NCBI GenBank assembly: GCA_020809425.1
Contig: JAGGDC010000001.1
Location: forward strand, 682,001-746,000
Direction: 5' to 3'
DNA from: Candidatus Synoicihabitans palmerolidicus
GTDB lineage: Bacteria > Verrucomicrobiota > Verrucomicrobiia > Opitutales > Opitutaceae
DNA: 64,000 nucleotides
Shown: one piece after another, positions 1 to 10,200 of the stretch
How positions within the stretch are numbered: the first letter of the stretch is position 1
Layout of the letters: every line of letters starts with the position of its first letter
Position numbers and translations under genes: made by a program
Notes under the pieces: model-generated
The model's input: only the letters and a program-made list of their open reading frames with translations
What the model was told of the DNA's origin: nothing
Databases searched by the model: none

Positions 1-434
1 CGAAGTGCTCGACGCAGCGCTGAGTGCCGCGCGCAATCTGGGTTTTGACGGTCTCGGTGGAGACCTGGAGTAGGTTGGCGATTTGTTTGTAGGAGTGACC
101 TTTGAGGTAGCGCAGCAGCATCACCTCACGGCAGCGGTCGGGCAGCTGGCGCAGGGCGGCGGCGAGGATCTCGAGTTCTTCCTGGTGCGTGAGTTGAATG
201 GCGGCGTCGGCGTTATCTTCCACGACGTCGAGCAGCTCAGTTTGGGGGACAAGATGTTGCCCGGCAACTTTGCGATGGCGGAAATTAATCCAGGGCGATG
301 TTACGCGCGGCCGTGAAAAGGAAGGCGCGCACGTGGCGCACGCGGTCGGCAGTTTTTTCACGCAGGAGACGGGCGTAGGCCTCCTGCACCACGTCGTCGA
401 CCTCGCGCAGCTGCGGGAAACGGCCGCACAGGTA
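1..434 (-). pseudogene. ECF-type RNA polymerase sigma factor remnant
   Basis: Reading the minus strand, positions 434 to 285 encode a sigma-70 region 2 segment (GRFPQLREVDDVVQEAYARL, then a stretch ending NIALD) and positions 182 to 1 encode a region 4 helix-turn-helix (LRQLPDRCREVMLLRYL, then SYKQIANLLQVSTETVKTQI). This layout is typical of ECF sigma factors, which direct RNA polymerase to stress or envelope promoters. The gene is dead on two counts: the 5' part is cut off at a TA where IS-A copy 1 starts, and after NIALD an in-frame TAA with a frame change separates the two regions. The 3' end lies beyond the window. Confidence 0.85.
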
Positions 435-2257
435 GAGCGTGTCCCACAAGCGCAAGAGGTTGGAGAATAGGAGGTAGCGTAAAAATAAAGAGGCCGAAAC
501 TGGGATAATGTCCTGGTTTCGGCACAAAAACGGCGTGTATAATTTGGTGTGAACAATACTACCGAAGCCGTCGCCCCGGCAGTTGCCCTGAAAACCTGGC
601 TGCGTCCAGACCTGACTCCGGTCGGACCCAACAAAGATTACGCCGCGTTTCGCGATCAACTGGCGGGGCTCGACCAGTTGCTGGCCAACAGTCACTTGGA
701 AGCGATGGCCGTGGACTTTGCCCGGGAAAACTGGCGGGGCGACGACGTGGCCGGGTTGCCGCGACACCTGCAGTTCGCGCGCAAGGCGCGGCGGGTGCAG
801 GTATTGCGCATGATGCTCGGAAACATCAGCTTGCGTAAACTTTCCCTGAGCATCGTCTCCAGCGATCTGTTGGCCGACTTTTGCGGAGCACGCCGGATCG
901 ACGGCATCAAGGGGGTCTCCCAAAGAAAGCGTGCTGGAGCGTGCGTCCAAATGCTTCACCGCCGGGCAGGTGCGCTCGATGAGCCAAGTCTTTATCGAGA
1001 TGTGCGGTGAGACGGACCGGGCGAGCGAACTGGGACTGGCTGCGGCGCAGCCGATGGATACGTGCGTGGTGGACTCGACCTACCTGCAGGCCAACATCCA
1101 TTTCCCGGTCGACTGGGTGCTCTTTCGTGACGTGAGCCGCACCCCCTAAGGCGGTGAAACTGATCCGTGCAGCGGGGTTGCGGGGTCGGATGCCGAACGA
1201 GCCGCCAGTCTTTGCCAAGCAGATGAATCGGTGGTGCATCGCGATAACCCACAGCCGACAGCGCCGCGATGCGAAGCGGGCCCCCGCAAGGGCGTGCTCC
1301 GCCAGATGAAACGCCTGCTGCGCACCATTGGCGAGCACGCCCGCCGCCACCGCGACCACCTCGCCGCCGACTACGCCCGGACCCGCTTCAGTGAGCGCCA
1401 GGCCACCTGCATCATTGCGCGCATCGACGCCATGCTCGAGCAACTGCCGGCCGCGATCAAACAGGCCCACGAACGCATCATCGGCGCGCGACCAGTGCCC
1501 AACGCCGAGAAGATCCTCCGCGTCTACGAACCCGACGTGCAGACCGTGGTCCGGGGCAAAGCGTCCGGCGAGGTCGAATTTGGCAACACCCTCATGATCA
1601 GTGAGAACGTGACGGGGTTGATCACCGATTGGCAGTTGTATCAGGGAATGGCTCCGGCCGAATGGCGTCAGTTCGACCAGAGCCTCGAGCGCCAGAATCA
1701 GTTCGACCTGAGCACCCCGATCAAAGCGGCGAGCACCGACCAAGGCTTCTCGCCCAAACGGCTGTGCGAACGCTTGGCCGAAGCCGACATTTATGACGCC
1801 ACTTGCCCCCGCGATCCGCAGCTGCTGCAACGGCGCATGCAGGAGCCGCAGTTCGTGGCGCTCCCACATCGTCGGGCTTCGACGGAAGCCCGCATCGCCA
1901 TCATCAAGCAACGCCAAGGCAAGCGATTGAGTGCCAGAGGCTTCACTAATCGCTACCGGGCGGTAGCCTGGAGCATCCTCGGTCACAACCGGTGGCTCAT
2001 CGCCCGACTGCTGGCCGACCAACCACCGCAGGCCCAAGCCGCCTAAAACCACCAAGCCTACTCCAACGATGAACAATAAACCGGCTGCCGGAGGTTCCCT
2101 CATGGCAACGATCCAGGCACTGACTGCTGCGACACTGCAATTTAGCCCTTAAATTGCCTCTGCGCGCGCCTACATCCGCCATTGGTAGCCGGAAATCCGC
2201 GCAAAAATCGGCTTTCTTGCCCCCCTTCCAAAATCAGGGTAAATGGGACACGCTCTA
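433..2257 (+). mobile_element. IS-A copy 1, full-length DDE insertion sequence (ISNCY-like)
   Basis: An 1825-bp element bounded by perfect 14-bp inverted ends TAGAGCGTGTCCCA and TGGGACACGCTCTA. The terminal TA may be a target duplication. It carries one broken transposase gene on the plus strand. The last 70 bp before the right end form half of the palindrome found complete in the MITE at 39759-39867. Close copies lie at 25525-27256 and 42794-44619. The element sits inside a sigma-factor gene. The family name is a judgement from the transposase and was not checked against ISfinder. Confidence 0.85.
549..2046 (+). pseudogene. IS-A transposase, frameshifted (copy 1)
   Basis: The reading frame starts with GTG at 549 (MNNTTEAVAPAVALKTWLRP) and encodes a DDE transposase of roughly 490 residues if the frames are joined. 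Likely catalytic residues are Asp in VVDSTYLQANIHFPVDW, Asp in KAASTDQGFS and Glu in RRASTEARIAI. The frame changes near 910-925, and is lost again between 1145 and 1280 where the sequence corresponding to the SRTLLLKAVKL stretch has indels. From 1281 the frame stays open to TAA at 2046. The first break is shared with the other two copies; the second region differs in each copy. No single protein can be made without frameshifting. Confidence 0.8.
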
Positions 2258-2356
2258 AGTAAGATGCACACGGAACCGAGTGTATTCGAAGCACGGCGCC
2301 AGAACAAAAATTCCTTTTCACAAGCGCAGTTCCAGTTGGTTCGATGTACCCAAGGT

Positions 2357-3304
2357 TCAGGCTTCGCGGCCGCTTTGGCGCAATGTGGCGGCGAATTCCT
2401 CGGCGAAGCCATGAACGGTGAAGATCCGCCGAGGGTTTACCGCCTCGACGCAACGCAAGAGATCGTCGTAACCGGCGTGGTCGGACAGAGGGAAGGCGGC
2501 GTCGGTTTGGTGACGGTATGGGGCGCTCGAATCCATGGCCCACCCGGTGCGAACCGCGGTGCGTCGAGGGAAGATCTGTTGAAATGCGACACTCTTGAGC
2601 GATTGGGAAGGAGTGATGATAACATGGCCCCGGGCGAAGAGAGGGGCAAAAGTCTGGTAAGCAGGAAAGTGTTGGCCCCATTTTTCATAGGTTCGGGTGA
2701 CGGCTTCGACCGTGGGGTGGAGCATGATCTGAAGCCCAGCATCGTGCAGGCCGGCGAGGATTTCCTGACTGCGACCCAAGCTGTAGCCGATGAGGATGGG
2801 AATATGGTCTTCGGCCAAGGCTTCGCGGCAAAACGCGGCGACTGAGGCCAAAGTGTCGGCGGAAGGGGGGGATTTGTAGTGGGGCCGGGCGAACGTCGTT
2901 TCCATGATCAAGGTATTCGCCGGCGGTGTGGCGCAAGGCTCGTCGGTCAGGGAGGGACGCAGTTTAAAATCACCCGTGTAGAGCAAGCGCCCGAACTCCG
3001 GATGCTCGATCAATGCTTGGGCTGACCCGAGGACATGACCGGCGGGGATGAGCGTGATGGTGGTGTCCGGCGCGATGGGAAACGGGGTATCGAAAGGGAG
3101 ACGACGGATTTGGTCCGAGAGCTTTCCGCCGTGCGCTTCGATTAAATCAGCGGTGATCGGCGTGCAGATGGCTTGCCCGTGGCGGGCGATGTGATCGGCG
3201 TGCGCGTGGCTGATGACGGAGCGAGGTGCCGGGCGGTGTGCGTCGAGCCACCAGTCGATTTGAGGCAACCAGATGCCGGTGCGGCTTTTAACCTGCCAGT
3301 TCAT
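2357..3304 (-). CDS. MBL-fold exonuclease (ligase-associated / Ysh1-like), premature stop near C-terminus
   Basis: A 315-residue metallo-beta-lactamase-fold protein starting MNWQVKSRTGIWLPQIDWWL; the frame is open upstream but family alignment favours this ATG. The metal-binding motif HAHADH lies at about residues 40-45, followed by PAGHVLGSAQ, YTGDFK and a beta-CASP-like part with SDHAGY. Family members are nucleases or 3'-end processing factors often encoded with an ATP-dependent DNA ligase; none is present here, though IS-A copy 1 lies just downstream. After the TGA at 2357 the same frame continues TLGTSNQLELRL and stops at 2318, which looks like the normal C-terminus, so a Trp codon probably became TGA, costing about 13 residues. 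Activity may survive because the catalytic core is complete. Confidence 0.85.
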   Translation of the reverse strand: MNWQVKSRTGIWLPQIDWWLDAHRPAPRSVISHAHADHIARHGQAICTPITADLIEAHGGKLSDQIRRLPFDTPFPIAPDTTITLIPAGHVLGSAQALIEHPEFGRLLYTGDFKLRPSLTDEPCATPPANTLIMETTFARPHYKSPPSADTLASVAAFCREALAEDHIPILIGYSLGRSQEILAGLHDAGLQIMLHPTVEAVTRTYEKWGQHFPAYQTFAPLFARGHVIITPSQSLKSVAFQQIFPRRTAVRTGWAMDSSAPYRHQTDAAFPLSDHAGYDDLLRCVEAVNPRRIFTVHGFAEEFAATLRQSGREA

Positions 3305-3318
3305 GGGACGGCAAAAGG

Positions 3319-3603
3319 TTAACGCAGGCCAAGAAAAGTGAGAATCAACAGGATCATGAGTGCGGCACCGGTGGCCCACCAATACCACGCAAGTTGGCCC
3401 GGACCGCCGGAGGGGAGTGATTCTCCGGAGGCAGGAGACTCTTCGCTCCAAGCTGATGCCGGGAGATCCAATCCATCATAAAGATTCTGCTCTCGCCAGC
3501 CGGTGCGTTCGTCGGCGCCGCAGTCGGGGCAAGCTTTGGCGGATCGAGGAATGTCGGCGCCGCAGATGGCGCACTCCGGAGGCGGAGCGGAAGGACGAAC
3601 CAT
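3319..3603 (-). CDS. Small zinc-ribbon protein with C-terminal membrane anchor
   Basis: A 94-residue protein with two CxxC pairs (CAICGAD at about 11-17 and CPDCGAD at about 25-31) forming a zinc ribbon, a Ser/Pro/Glu-rich linker, and one C-terminal hydrophobic helix (WYWWATGAALMILLILTFLG). It is probably a tail-anchored membrane protein with a cytoplasmic zinc ribbon. It ends 14 bp before the nuclease start and begins 2 bp after the AI-2E permease stop, so the three genes are likely one minus-strand operon. Function is unknown. Confidence 0.75.
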   Translation of the reverse strand: MVRPSAPPPECAICGADIPRSAKACPDCGADERTGWREQNLYDGLDLPASAWSEESPASGESLPSGGPGQLAWYWWATGAALMILLILTFLGLR

Positions 3604-3605
3604 GA

Positions 3606-4760
3606 TCAGGGGCTTTCAGCTTCGAAATACTTGTGCTTGGCCAATCGCCACGCTGTGACAAAGAACGCGGTTAGCGGAATGGCGAGAATCATGCCCAGAA
3701 TGCCGTTGAAGGCGGTGCCCCAGAAAAAGATAGCGACGATGATCAGGACGGGATGAAGACCGGTGCGTTCGCCCATGATTTTGGGCGTGAGGAACCAGCC
3801 CTCGATGTTCTGCACGATCACGAAAACGAGCATCACTTTAGCGACGAGAATCCAACCACCTTCGGGTTGAAAGAAAGCGAGCGGCAAGGCGATGGAGAGC
3901 CCGATAATCGTGCCGAGGTAGGGCACAATGTTGAGTACGCCCAAGGTAAGGCCGAGCACGAGGGCGAATTTCAGGCCGACAGCCCAGAAGCCGATGACCA
4001 GCAGGAGCCCCATCATCATGCCGATGAGCAGTTGGCCGCGGAAGAACGAGACCACGATGGAAATGAATTCCCGGATGAGGAAGACGACATCGCTGCGAAT
4101 CGGCTTCTCGAGGAAGGTCAGTTGTTCGTCCAAGCTGCGGGTGGGGTCCCGACGCGACAGCAGGAAGAAGAACAGGTAGATCGGGATAATTGCGATATTG
4201 GTGATGACTCCAAAAATATTGAGGGCGCCGGAGCCGGCGGCTTTTATGGACGGAAGTACTTGGGAAATAAGATGTTGGCCCTCGGCGATCGCGCTATCGA
4301 CCAACGATTTGATGGTCGGGTTATCCATCTGTTTCTCGAACAGGGCGATCCAGTTGGGGTAGTGGAGCTGAACGAATTCGAAGGCCCGTTTCCAGAATTC
4401 CGGGATGAAGTCCAGGATTTGGCCCACGAGCTTGGGAGTCACCCACAGCGTCATACCGCACAAGATGAGGGCGACGGCGGAGTAAAGAATCACGACGGAG
4501 GTGACTCGGGGGCGTCGGATGTGTTGCTCCAGAAAATCAACCAGGGGACGCAGAACCAACGCGATAATGCCGGCGGCGGCGAGCGGCCATAATACTTCGG
4601 AAAAGTAACCGACGAGACGAGCCAGTACTAAAAACGATAGTGCGAGTAGTCCGACAATCGCGACCAAAGCCAGAAAACCGAGGGCAAATCCGACGAGTTT
4701 ACGTTGGCGATTTGTCAGTAATTGAGGAGGAGAGGCGGGAGAATCGGCCGGGTCCGGCAT
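3606..4760 (-). CDS. AI-2E family transporter (TqsA/PerM-like)
   Basis: A 384-residue inner-membrane protein from MPDPADSPASPP; the frame is open further upstream, but this ATG gives a normal family length. Several hydrophobic segments are visible, including LVGFALGFLALVAIVGLLAL, VTSVVILYSAVALILCGM, ITNIAIIPIYLFFFLLS and LIGMMMGLLLVIGFWAV. Between the first helices and the C-terminal bundle lies the amphipathic stretch typical of the family, followed by LGVLNIVPYLGTIIG. Relatives export autoinducer-2 or other small solutes, or act in Na+/H+ antiport, so the substrate is not certain. It heads the operon with the zinc-ribbon protein and nuclease, and a strong terminator hairpin lies about 90 bp upstream of the gene. 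Confidence 0.9.
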   Translation of the reverse strand: MPDPADSPASPPQLLTNRQRKLVGFALGFLALVAIVGLLALSFLVLARLVGYFSEVLWPLAAAGIIALVLRPLVDFLEQHIRRPRVTSVVILYSAVALILCGMTLWVTPKLVGQILDFIPEFWKRAFEFVQLHYPNWIALFEKQMDNPTIKSLVDSAIAEGQHLISQVLPSIKAAGSGALNIFGVITNIAIIPIYLFFFLLSRRDPTRSLDEQLTFLEKPIRSDVVFLIREFISIVVSFFRGQLLIGMMMGLLLVIGFWAVGLKFALVLGLTLGVLNIVPYLGTIIGLSIALPLAFFQPEGGWILVAKVMLVFVIVQNIEGWFLTPKIMGERTGLHPVLIIVAIFFWGTAFNGILGMILAIPLTAFFVTAWRLAKHKYFEAESP

Positions 4761-4851
4761 GAGGCAAAGCACAACGCGGTGAACGGGGGCAGGCCAGCGC
4801 AAAGCGTTGGTTGTCCGGCAAGTGAACGGGTGACCGTGGTGATTGAGCCCC

Positions 4852-4888
4852 AAAAAACTCGTCCGACGAAAGTCAGGACGAGTTTTTT
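4852..4888. terminator. Bidirectional intrinsic terminator
   Basis: Inverted repeat AAAAAACTCGTCC / GGACGAGTTTTTT with an 11-nt loop. It has a T-run on the plus strand and an A-run giving a U-tract on the minus strand, so it can end transcripts in both directions. It lies 6 bp beyond the 3' end of the minus-strand tRNA-Arg gene, so tRNA termination is the clearest role. Confidence 0.85.
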
Positions 4889-4894
4889 AGAAAG

Positions 4895-4971
4895 TGGTGC
4901 ACCCGAAGAGAATCGAACTCCTAGCCTTTTGATTCGTAGTCAAACGCTCTATCCAATTGAGCTACGGGTGC
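4895..4971 (-). tRNA. tRNA-Arg (anticodon ACG)
   Basis: The minus strand folds as a standard tRNA: acceptor stem GCACCCG/CGGGTGC, D-arm GCTCAATTGGATAGAGC, anticodon arm with loop centred on ACG (TTTGACTACGAATCAAA) and T-loop TTCGATT. The 3' CCA is encoded. Inosine at position 34 would let it read CGU, CGC and CGA. Confidence 0.95.
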
Positions 4972-5126
4972 AGCAAGGAACGCAGAACAAGAAGGTTTCG
5001 CAGAAGTAGGGCAAGCGATAATTTGCAGGAATTTTTAGAGAGACTATGAGAAGCAAGAGGACACAAAAACGCCTGTCCCTCGGTCGTTGGATAGGCGAAT
5101 TGGTAGAGAAGTGGACTGGGATCGGG

Positions 5127-5504
5127 TCAGATCGCTTTGGGAATCATGCCATCGGCAAACGAAGTCACGGAGGCGCGATGCCGTTTAACTTTGAAGAAGC
5201 GGGAACGCCGTCGGATCATGCGGTCGAGCTTGTCGGTAAGGAGGGAGATGGCCTTATGCGCCTCGTCGGTGGAGACGGAAGCGTTCATATCCGGGCCGTG
5301 GATTTCGATGTGCCCCTTGGCCGTGAAGCGGTGGGCGGGATCTTGCTGAGAGTCGCATTCTATTTCAACTCTGAGTCTTACGATCTGTTCCTCGTGACGA
5401 AACAATCGATCGGCTTTCTCCTGAACAAACGTCTTTAGCGACGGCGTGAGGTCGAGGTGGATGCCAGATACGATCAGTTCATTAGCACGGCTGTCATTTA
5501 TCAT
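5127..5504 (-). CDS. HPF/RaiA-family ribosome-associated protein
   Basis: A 125-residue protein (MINDSRANELIVSGIHLDLT...) with the beta-alpha-beta pattern of the short ribosome hibernation factor / YfiA family. It includes the segment LTPSLKTFVQEKADRLFRH, the mid-protein strand AKGHIEIHGPDMNASVSTDE and the helix AHKAISLLTDKLDRMIRRR followed by a basic tail. Proteins of this type bind the 30S decoding region and stabilise inactive ribosomes. No long-form dimerisation domain is present. The SDR gene diverges from it at 5558 across a 53-bp gap. Confidence 0.88.
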   Translation of the reverse strand: MINDSRANELIVSGIHLDLTPSLKTFVQEKADRLFRHEEQIVRLRVEIECDSQQDPAHRFTAKGHIEIHGPDMNASVSTDEAHKAISLLTDKLDRMIRRRSRFFKVKRHRASVTSFADGMIPKAI

Positions 5505-5557
5505 GGTTATGTTTCCTTTCGGGTTTTTGACCGAGAAAGTGACGACTCTCTACCATT

Positions 5558-6382
5558 ATGTCTGTGCGTGATGCCCATGCCCTGCCCATCGCGGCGGTCG
5601 TTTTGACCGGCGGATCTTCCGGGATCGGAAAATCGTTCATTTCGCACATGGCTAAGCTGGATCCGCAGATGCTCATTTGCAACCTTTCACGGCGAAAGCC
5701 GGAGTGCTTTTCAGTTGAGCTTAAGTTGCGCCACATAGAAACAGACTTAAGCAGTATTCGGTCGCGCCGGGCGGGAGTTAAGCGCGTATTAGAAATTTTT
5801 TCCGAAGAGGCCCCGAAGGGACGGGTTTTGTTGATCAATAACGCGGGATTGGGCGCATTTGGATCATTTGAGGAGCAGGAGATTGATGCTCAGTTGAGAC
5901 TGATTGAAGTAAACGTTGCCGCCATACTTGATCTAACGGCGAGTTTGATGCCGGTTTTGAGCGAGCGCGAAGGGACGATCATGAACGCGGCTTCGATCGT
6001 GGCGTTTCAGCCCACCCCGTATATGTCGACCTATGGAGCGACCAAAGCGTTTGTCCTGCAATGGACTTACGGATTGCGTCGAGAACTGCGCGATACGGGG
6101 GTGAACGTGATGGCCGTGTGTCCGGGGTCGACGTTCTCGGAGTTTCACGATCATGCGGGTATGTCCCGAGGCGGGTTGGCGGAAAAGATGACTCAAACCG
6201 CGGATCAAGTTGTGACGGAGGCGATGGCGGCGTTGCGACGGGGGCAGGGTCACATGGTCACCGGGTGGTTTAACAAAGTGCAGTGCGCCATCGCGGCGCG
6301 GTTGCCGCTGAGCTGGTCGATCTGGCTAAGTGGGCGGGTATTGGCGCGTTATCGCCCGTTGTCCGGACGATCCGACGTATGA
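5558..6382 (+). CDS. Short-chain dehydrogenase/reductase (SDR)
   Basis: A 274-residue classical SDR with the NAD(P)-binding TGGSSGIG at 17-24, NNAG at 94-97, and catalytic Ser146 with Tyr159 and Lys163 in YGATK. The substrate cannot be told from sequence; the order resembles DltE/YqjQ-type SDRs. The stop codon overlaps the ATG of the downstream RluA pseudogene by 4 nt (ATGA), so the two were translationally coupled. The gene is open throughout, unlike its partner. Confidence 0.88.
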   Translation: MSVRDAHALPIAAVVLTGGSSGIGKSFISHMAKLDPQMLICNLSRRKPECFSVELKLRHIETDLSSIRSRRAGVKRVLEIFSEEAPKGRVLLINNAGLGAFGSFEEQEIDAQLRLIEVNVAAILDLTASLMPVLSEREGTIMNAASIVAFQPTPYMSTYGATKAFVLQWTYGLRRELRDTGVNVMAVCPGSTFSEFHDHAGMSRGGLAEKMTQTADQVVTEAMAALRRGQGHMVTGWFNKVQCAIAARLPLSWSIWLSGRVLARYRPLSGRSDV

Positions 6383-7194
6383 GTGAGCCCACCCCTGATG
6401 CTTGGATGGGGCGAGCGTGCGCATGGCCGCCGCGACCACAGCGGACGGATCGCGTGCGCTTGATGACCCGAGAGGAGTTTTCGTAGTGGATTGTGCACGA
6501 GGATGATGACGTCTTGGTGGTGAATAAGTCGGGCGATGTGGTGGTGCATCCCTCGAAGGCCGGGCCGTGGTCAAGTCTGGTGGGGGCGGCGCGGGAATAC
6601 ACTGGGTTGGACCGCATGCATTTGGTTTTTCGATTGGATCGAGAAACCAGTGGAGTGGTGGTCATGGCTAAAAACCCGGCTACCGCGAGTCGCCTGCAAC
6701 AGGCGATGCAGAAGCGGTTCGTGACAAAATGTTACCTGGCGATTCTCCAAGGGGAGCTCTCGCAACCGGTCCCCATCGATCAACCGTTGGGGCCGGACGA
6801 CAGCAGGCCGGTTTTTGTGAAGGATTGCGTAAGGCCGGATGGCAAGACCGCGGTGACGCACTTGGAGCCGCGGATAGTGAAGAACGGATATACGTTCGCC
6901 GACGTGCGTATCGAGACAGGCCGTACGCACCAGATTCGGGCTCATGCGCAGTGGTTGGGGTTTGGGATGGTGGGGGATAAAATATAGGGACCGGACGCGT
7001 GCCTGTATTTGCAATTTAGTGACGATGGTTGGAGTCCCGCGTTGGCCGAGCGATTGCTGTTGCCCCGGCAAGCGTTGCATTGCGCGGAGATTGATTTGAG
7101 CCCGGCGGGGTTATCGTGGGTATTCCGGGCTCCACTGGCGCCGGATTTGGTGTCGTTCCTAGCGGAGCGGATGAAAGTCGGCATCGCTCCTTAG
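6379..7194 (+). pseudogene. RluA-family 23S/tRNA pseudouridine synthase, two nonsense mutations
   Basis: One frame from ATG 6379 to TAG 7194 encodes a full RluA-type synthase but holds two in-frame TAG codons. One lies after REEFS (6484-6486), and the other after GDKI (6985-6987), where homologs would read GDKIYGPDACLYLQF. The active-site motif HLVFRLDRETSGVVVMAK, with its catalytic Asp, and the GRTHQIRAHAQWLGFGMVGD motif are preserved. The family isomerises uridines in rRNA or tRNA. The gene is otherwise in frame, so the two substitutions look recent. A shortened product starting at the internal ATG 6499 could not complete the fold. Confidence 0.85.
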
Positions 7195-7263
7195 TCACGG
7201 CGAATTTACGATATCTTCGTGCGCTGACTTGAGCCATGGGAGAGAGCCAGCCTTTGTCGTTTC

Positions 7264-10200
7264 ATGTTAAAAATGACAGGCTGTAGGATGGTCCGTGAAT
7301 GGATCATGTATCTCACGTTGGGTGCATTATTATTGAGCGTTTCCCCTGCTCAGTCGACCAATCCCGAATTGGCGAAACTGAGGAGCGCATTGATCCCGAA
7401 GCAGGAAGTTGGTGCGGATGTATTTATCGGGGAAAACCCAACCTATGACGGACGCGGAGTGGGGATCGCGGTCTTTGACACCGGAGTGGATCCGGCGGCG
7501 GCCGGTATGGCGGTCACGACTACAGGCGAACGCAAGGTGGTTGATATCATCGATGGCACTGGTAGCGGTGACGTGGATACTTCCACGGTCGTGCAGGTGA
7601 ACGAAGCAGGCATTCTGATCGGATTGAGCGGAAGGGAGCTCAAGGTACCGTCCGAAGTCGTCAATCCTTCTGGTGATTATCGCATCGGTTGAAAACCGGC
7701 GCATGAGCTCTTTCAAGGACCGGTCCTCGCGAGATTGACCTCTCATTTGGCGTCCGAGTGGCAGGCTGAATTGAGCCTGGTCCGAGCGAATCGATCGAGG
7801 GAGGATCACTCCGAACTGGAGGCTGCCCAAGCCAAGGCCACGGTGGATCGAACACGCGCGGAAGCTGATCTGGTCGCCCGCGAAGAGCAATTGGTGGCGT
7901 GGGAGGAGAGTCTGCTGCAATCGGGACCGGGCCCGTTGTATGATTGCGTGTTGTGGAACGATGGGGAGCAGTGGCGAGTGTTGATTGACACGGATCGAGA
8001 CGGGGAGCTGGCGGAGGAAAAGAAGCTACGGCCCTTTGGTGTGGCCGGGGAGTACGGCACCTTTGACGGGTTTACCACCACGACGTTCGGGGTGCAGGTT
8101 TATGACGATGGGGACGTGCTATCGATCGTAACCGTCAGCGGCACGCACGGCACGCATGTGGCTTCGATTGCCGCGTCCCACTACCCGGACGCGCCGGAAC
8201 GCAACGGCATCGCGCCGGGGGCACGTATTTTGTCGATCAAGATTGGCGATATTCGCACGCGCAGATCGTCCTACGGGATGAGTGACCAGCGGGCGGCGGC
8301 GACAGCAGCGCGTTACGAAGTAGATATCGTGAACGCGAGCTGGGGCGGACAAAGCGCGTATCAGAACGGTCAGGACTCAAACTCCATGCTCTATCGAAGA
8401 TTGGTGGAGCGCTATGGGATTCTAACCGTGTTATCCGCGGGTAACGAAGGCCCCAGCTACAGCACTTCTGGATCGGCCGGAGGCGAGGTCAGCCGTGTGT
8501 TGGGAGTAGGGGCTTACGCTTCGACCGAGATGGCGCATATGCTTTATGCGGCGGTCAAGGACAGTCCGGATGCTGCGTTGCAGTTTTCCAGCCGCGGGCC
8601 GACCAAGGATGGGGCGATCGGGGTGGATGTGATGGCGCCGGGGCAGTGTGGGCTTCCTACTCGGCAGAGTCTCTTAAAGGGGCCGAAATGATCAACGGGA
8701 CGTCGATGGCGTCGCCGAGCGCGGCAGGGGAGGCCGCGTTGGTGATTAGTGCGGCAAAACAAAACAATCTTGATCACAGCGCGGTGCGCAGTGAGGCACG
8801 CGTTGACCCTCGGAGCCAGCCCTCTGTCCGAAGACGACACGGCGACACGGGGTCGCGGTATGATCAATGCAAATGGAGGTTGGGCCAAGTTGCAGGCTTT
8901 GCAGAACGAGCCCGCCTTCGGGGCCTACTACGATGTGACTGTGACTGGGGGTACTTTTTTCGAGCAAGGTAGCGGTCTCTATTTGCGCGGCGAAGTGGAT
9001 GAGCCCCGCCGCCGGGTGGCCGTATCGGTTTCGCCCGCCTGGAGCGATGCGGTGCCCAGTGAAGTCCGATATGGATTCGAAACGGATCTCGTGCTCTCGT
9101 CATCGGCCGAATGGGTTGAGACTCCTGACTACCTGCACTTGGCCAACGGACAGCAGCGTTTCTCTCTTTTCGTTACGGTCCCTGAGCAAAACGAAGCGTC
9201 TTTGTTGCGAGGGGGGCGTGCTTTCGGCGGAGATTCAGGCACGACTCTCATCACGTCCGGAATTGGGCGTGGTGTTTACAATCCCGGTTACGGTGATGCG
9301 TCCGGCAAGTGCGGATCTCTTCGTCGACAACCACTGAAAGATGACGGTCGAATTGTCCCCGGCAGAGATGCAGCGTGTGTTTCTGGCGGTGCCGGCCGGA
9401 GTCGAACGCATGCATCTCGACGTGAAACACACGGCGGCCGATTCAGTGGCCAGACGCTTCTTCATTCAGGCATTCACCCCCTCCGCGGAGTCGCATCAAG
9501 GCCGTTTCAAGGTCGATGAAGTCGCTTGGGTGGATGAAGGGGAGCGTTTTCAAATGAATATTCCCGTGCAGGCCGGTGGCGTGACGGAATTGGCGCTCAA
9601 TCAATATTTCTATTCGCATGGGGAGACGGCCCTTGAGTTGGATATGCAGTGGGTCGGAGTAGGCGCTGGGCATGGCACGGTCACCATGGAGCCGAATCAA
9701 GGGTGGTTGCCAGTGGAGTTGAATCCCACCGTGGATGGTGAGGTAAACGTGGAGACCTCGTTGGAGCAGGCGGTCAGCGTATATCTGCCGAAGGAAACGA
9801 CCGACTTCTATGATGATGAGCGGAGCGTGCTGCCTCCGACGCCCAGGAATCCTGGACCTAAAAAGGAACGGAGGGTGCGTTTGAGCTACGCTTTGGAATT
9901 CAAAAAACCGATGATTGCGGCATTGTTGGGCCAGCAGGACTACGACTTGTCCGATGGAATCAGGGGCGGAAGAGTCATGGCGGTGCACGAGTCGGGTGAA
10001 GTGCTGTACAATCAGTGTCCGGACGGCGACCGGCCCATTGATTTCCAGAAAGGGAAAACCACGGTGATCGCGGACTTCGCCGCGTTTAGATCCGGTTTGG
10101 TTGATACCATCAAGACGTTACCGTTGCGGGTCGGACAGCCCATCAAGCCGGCGAAGTCGCTTGGAGTGCGTCCCCATTTCCGAGGGCGCTTCGATGGCAA

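Noticed and set aside
907..2103. 398-residue minus-strand open frame across IS-A copy 1
   Set aside because: It is antisense to the transposase and recurs at the other IS-A copies only because the sequence does; it has no recognisable fold.
3753..4592. 279-residue plus-strand open frame
   Set aside because: It lies antisense to the AI-2E permease; its acidic, His-rich composition mirrors hydrophobic codons of the opposite strand.
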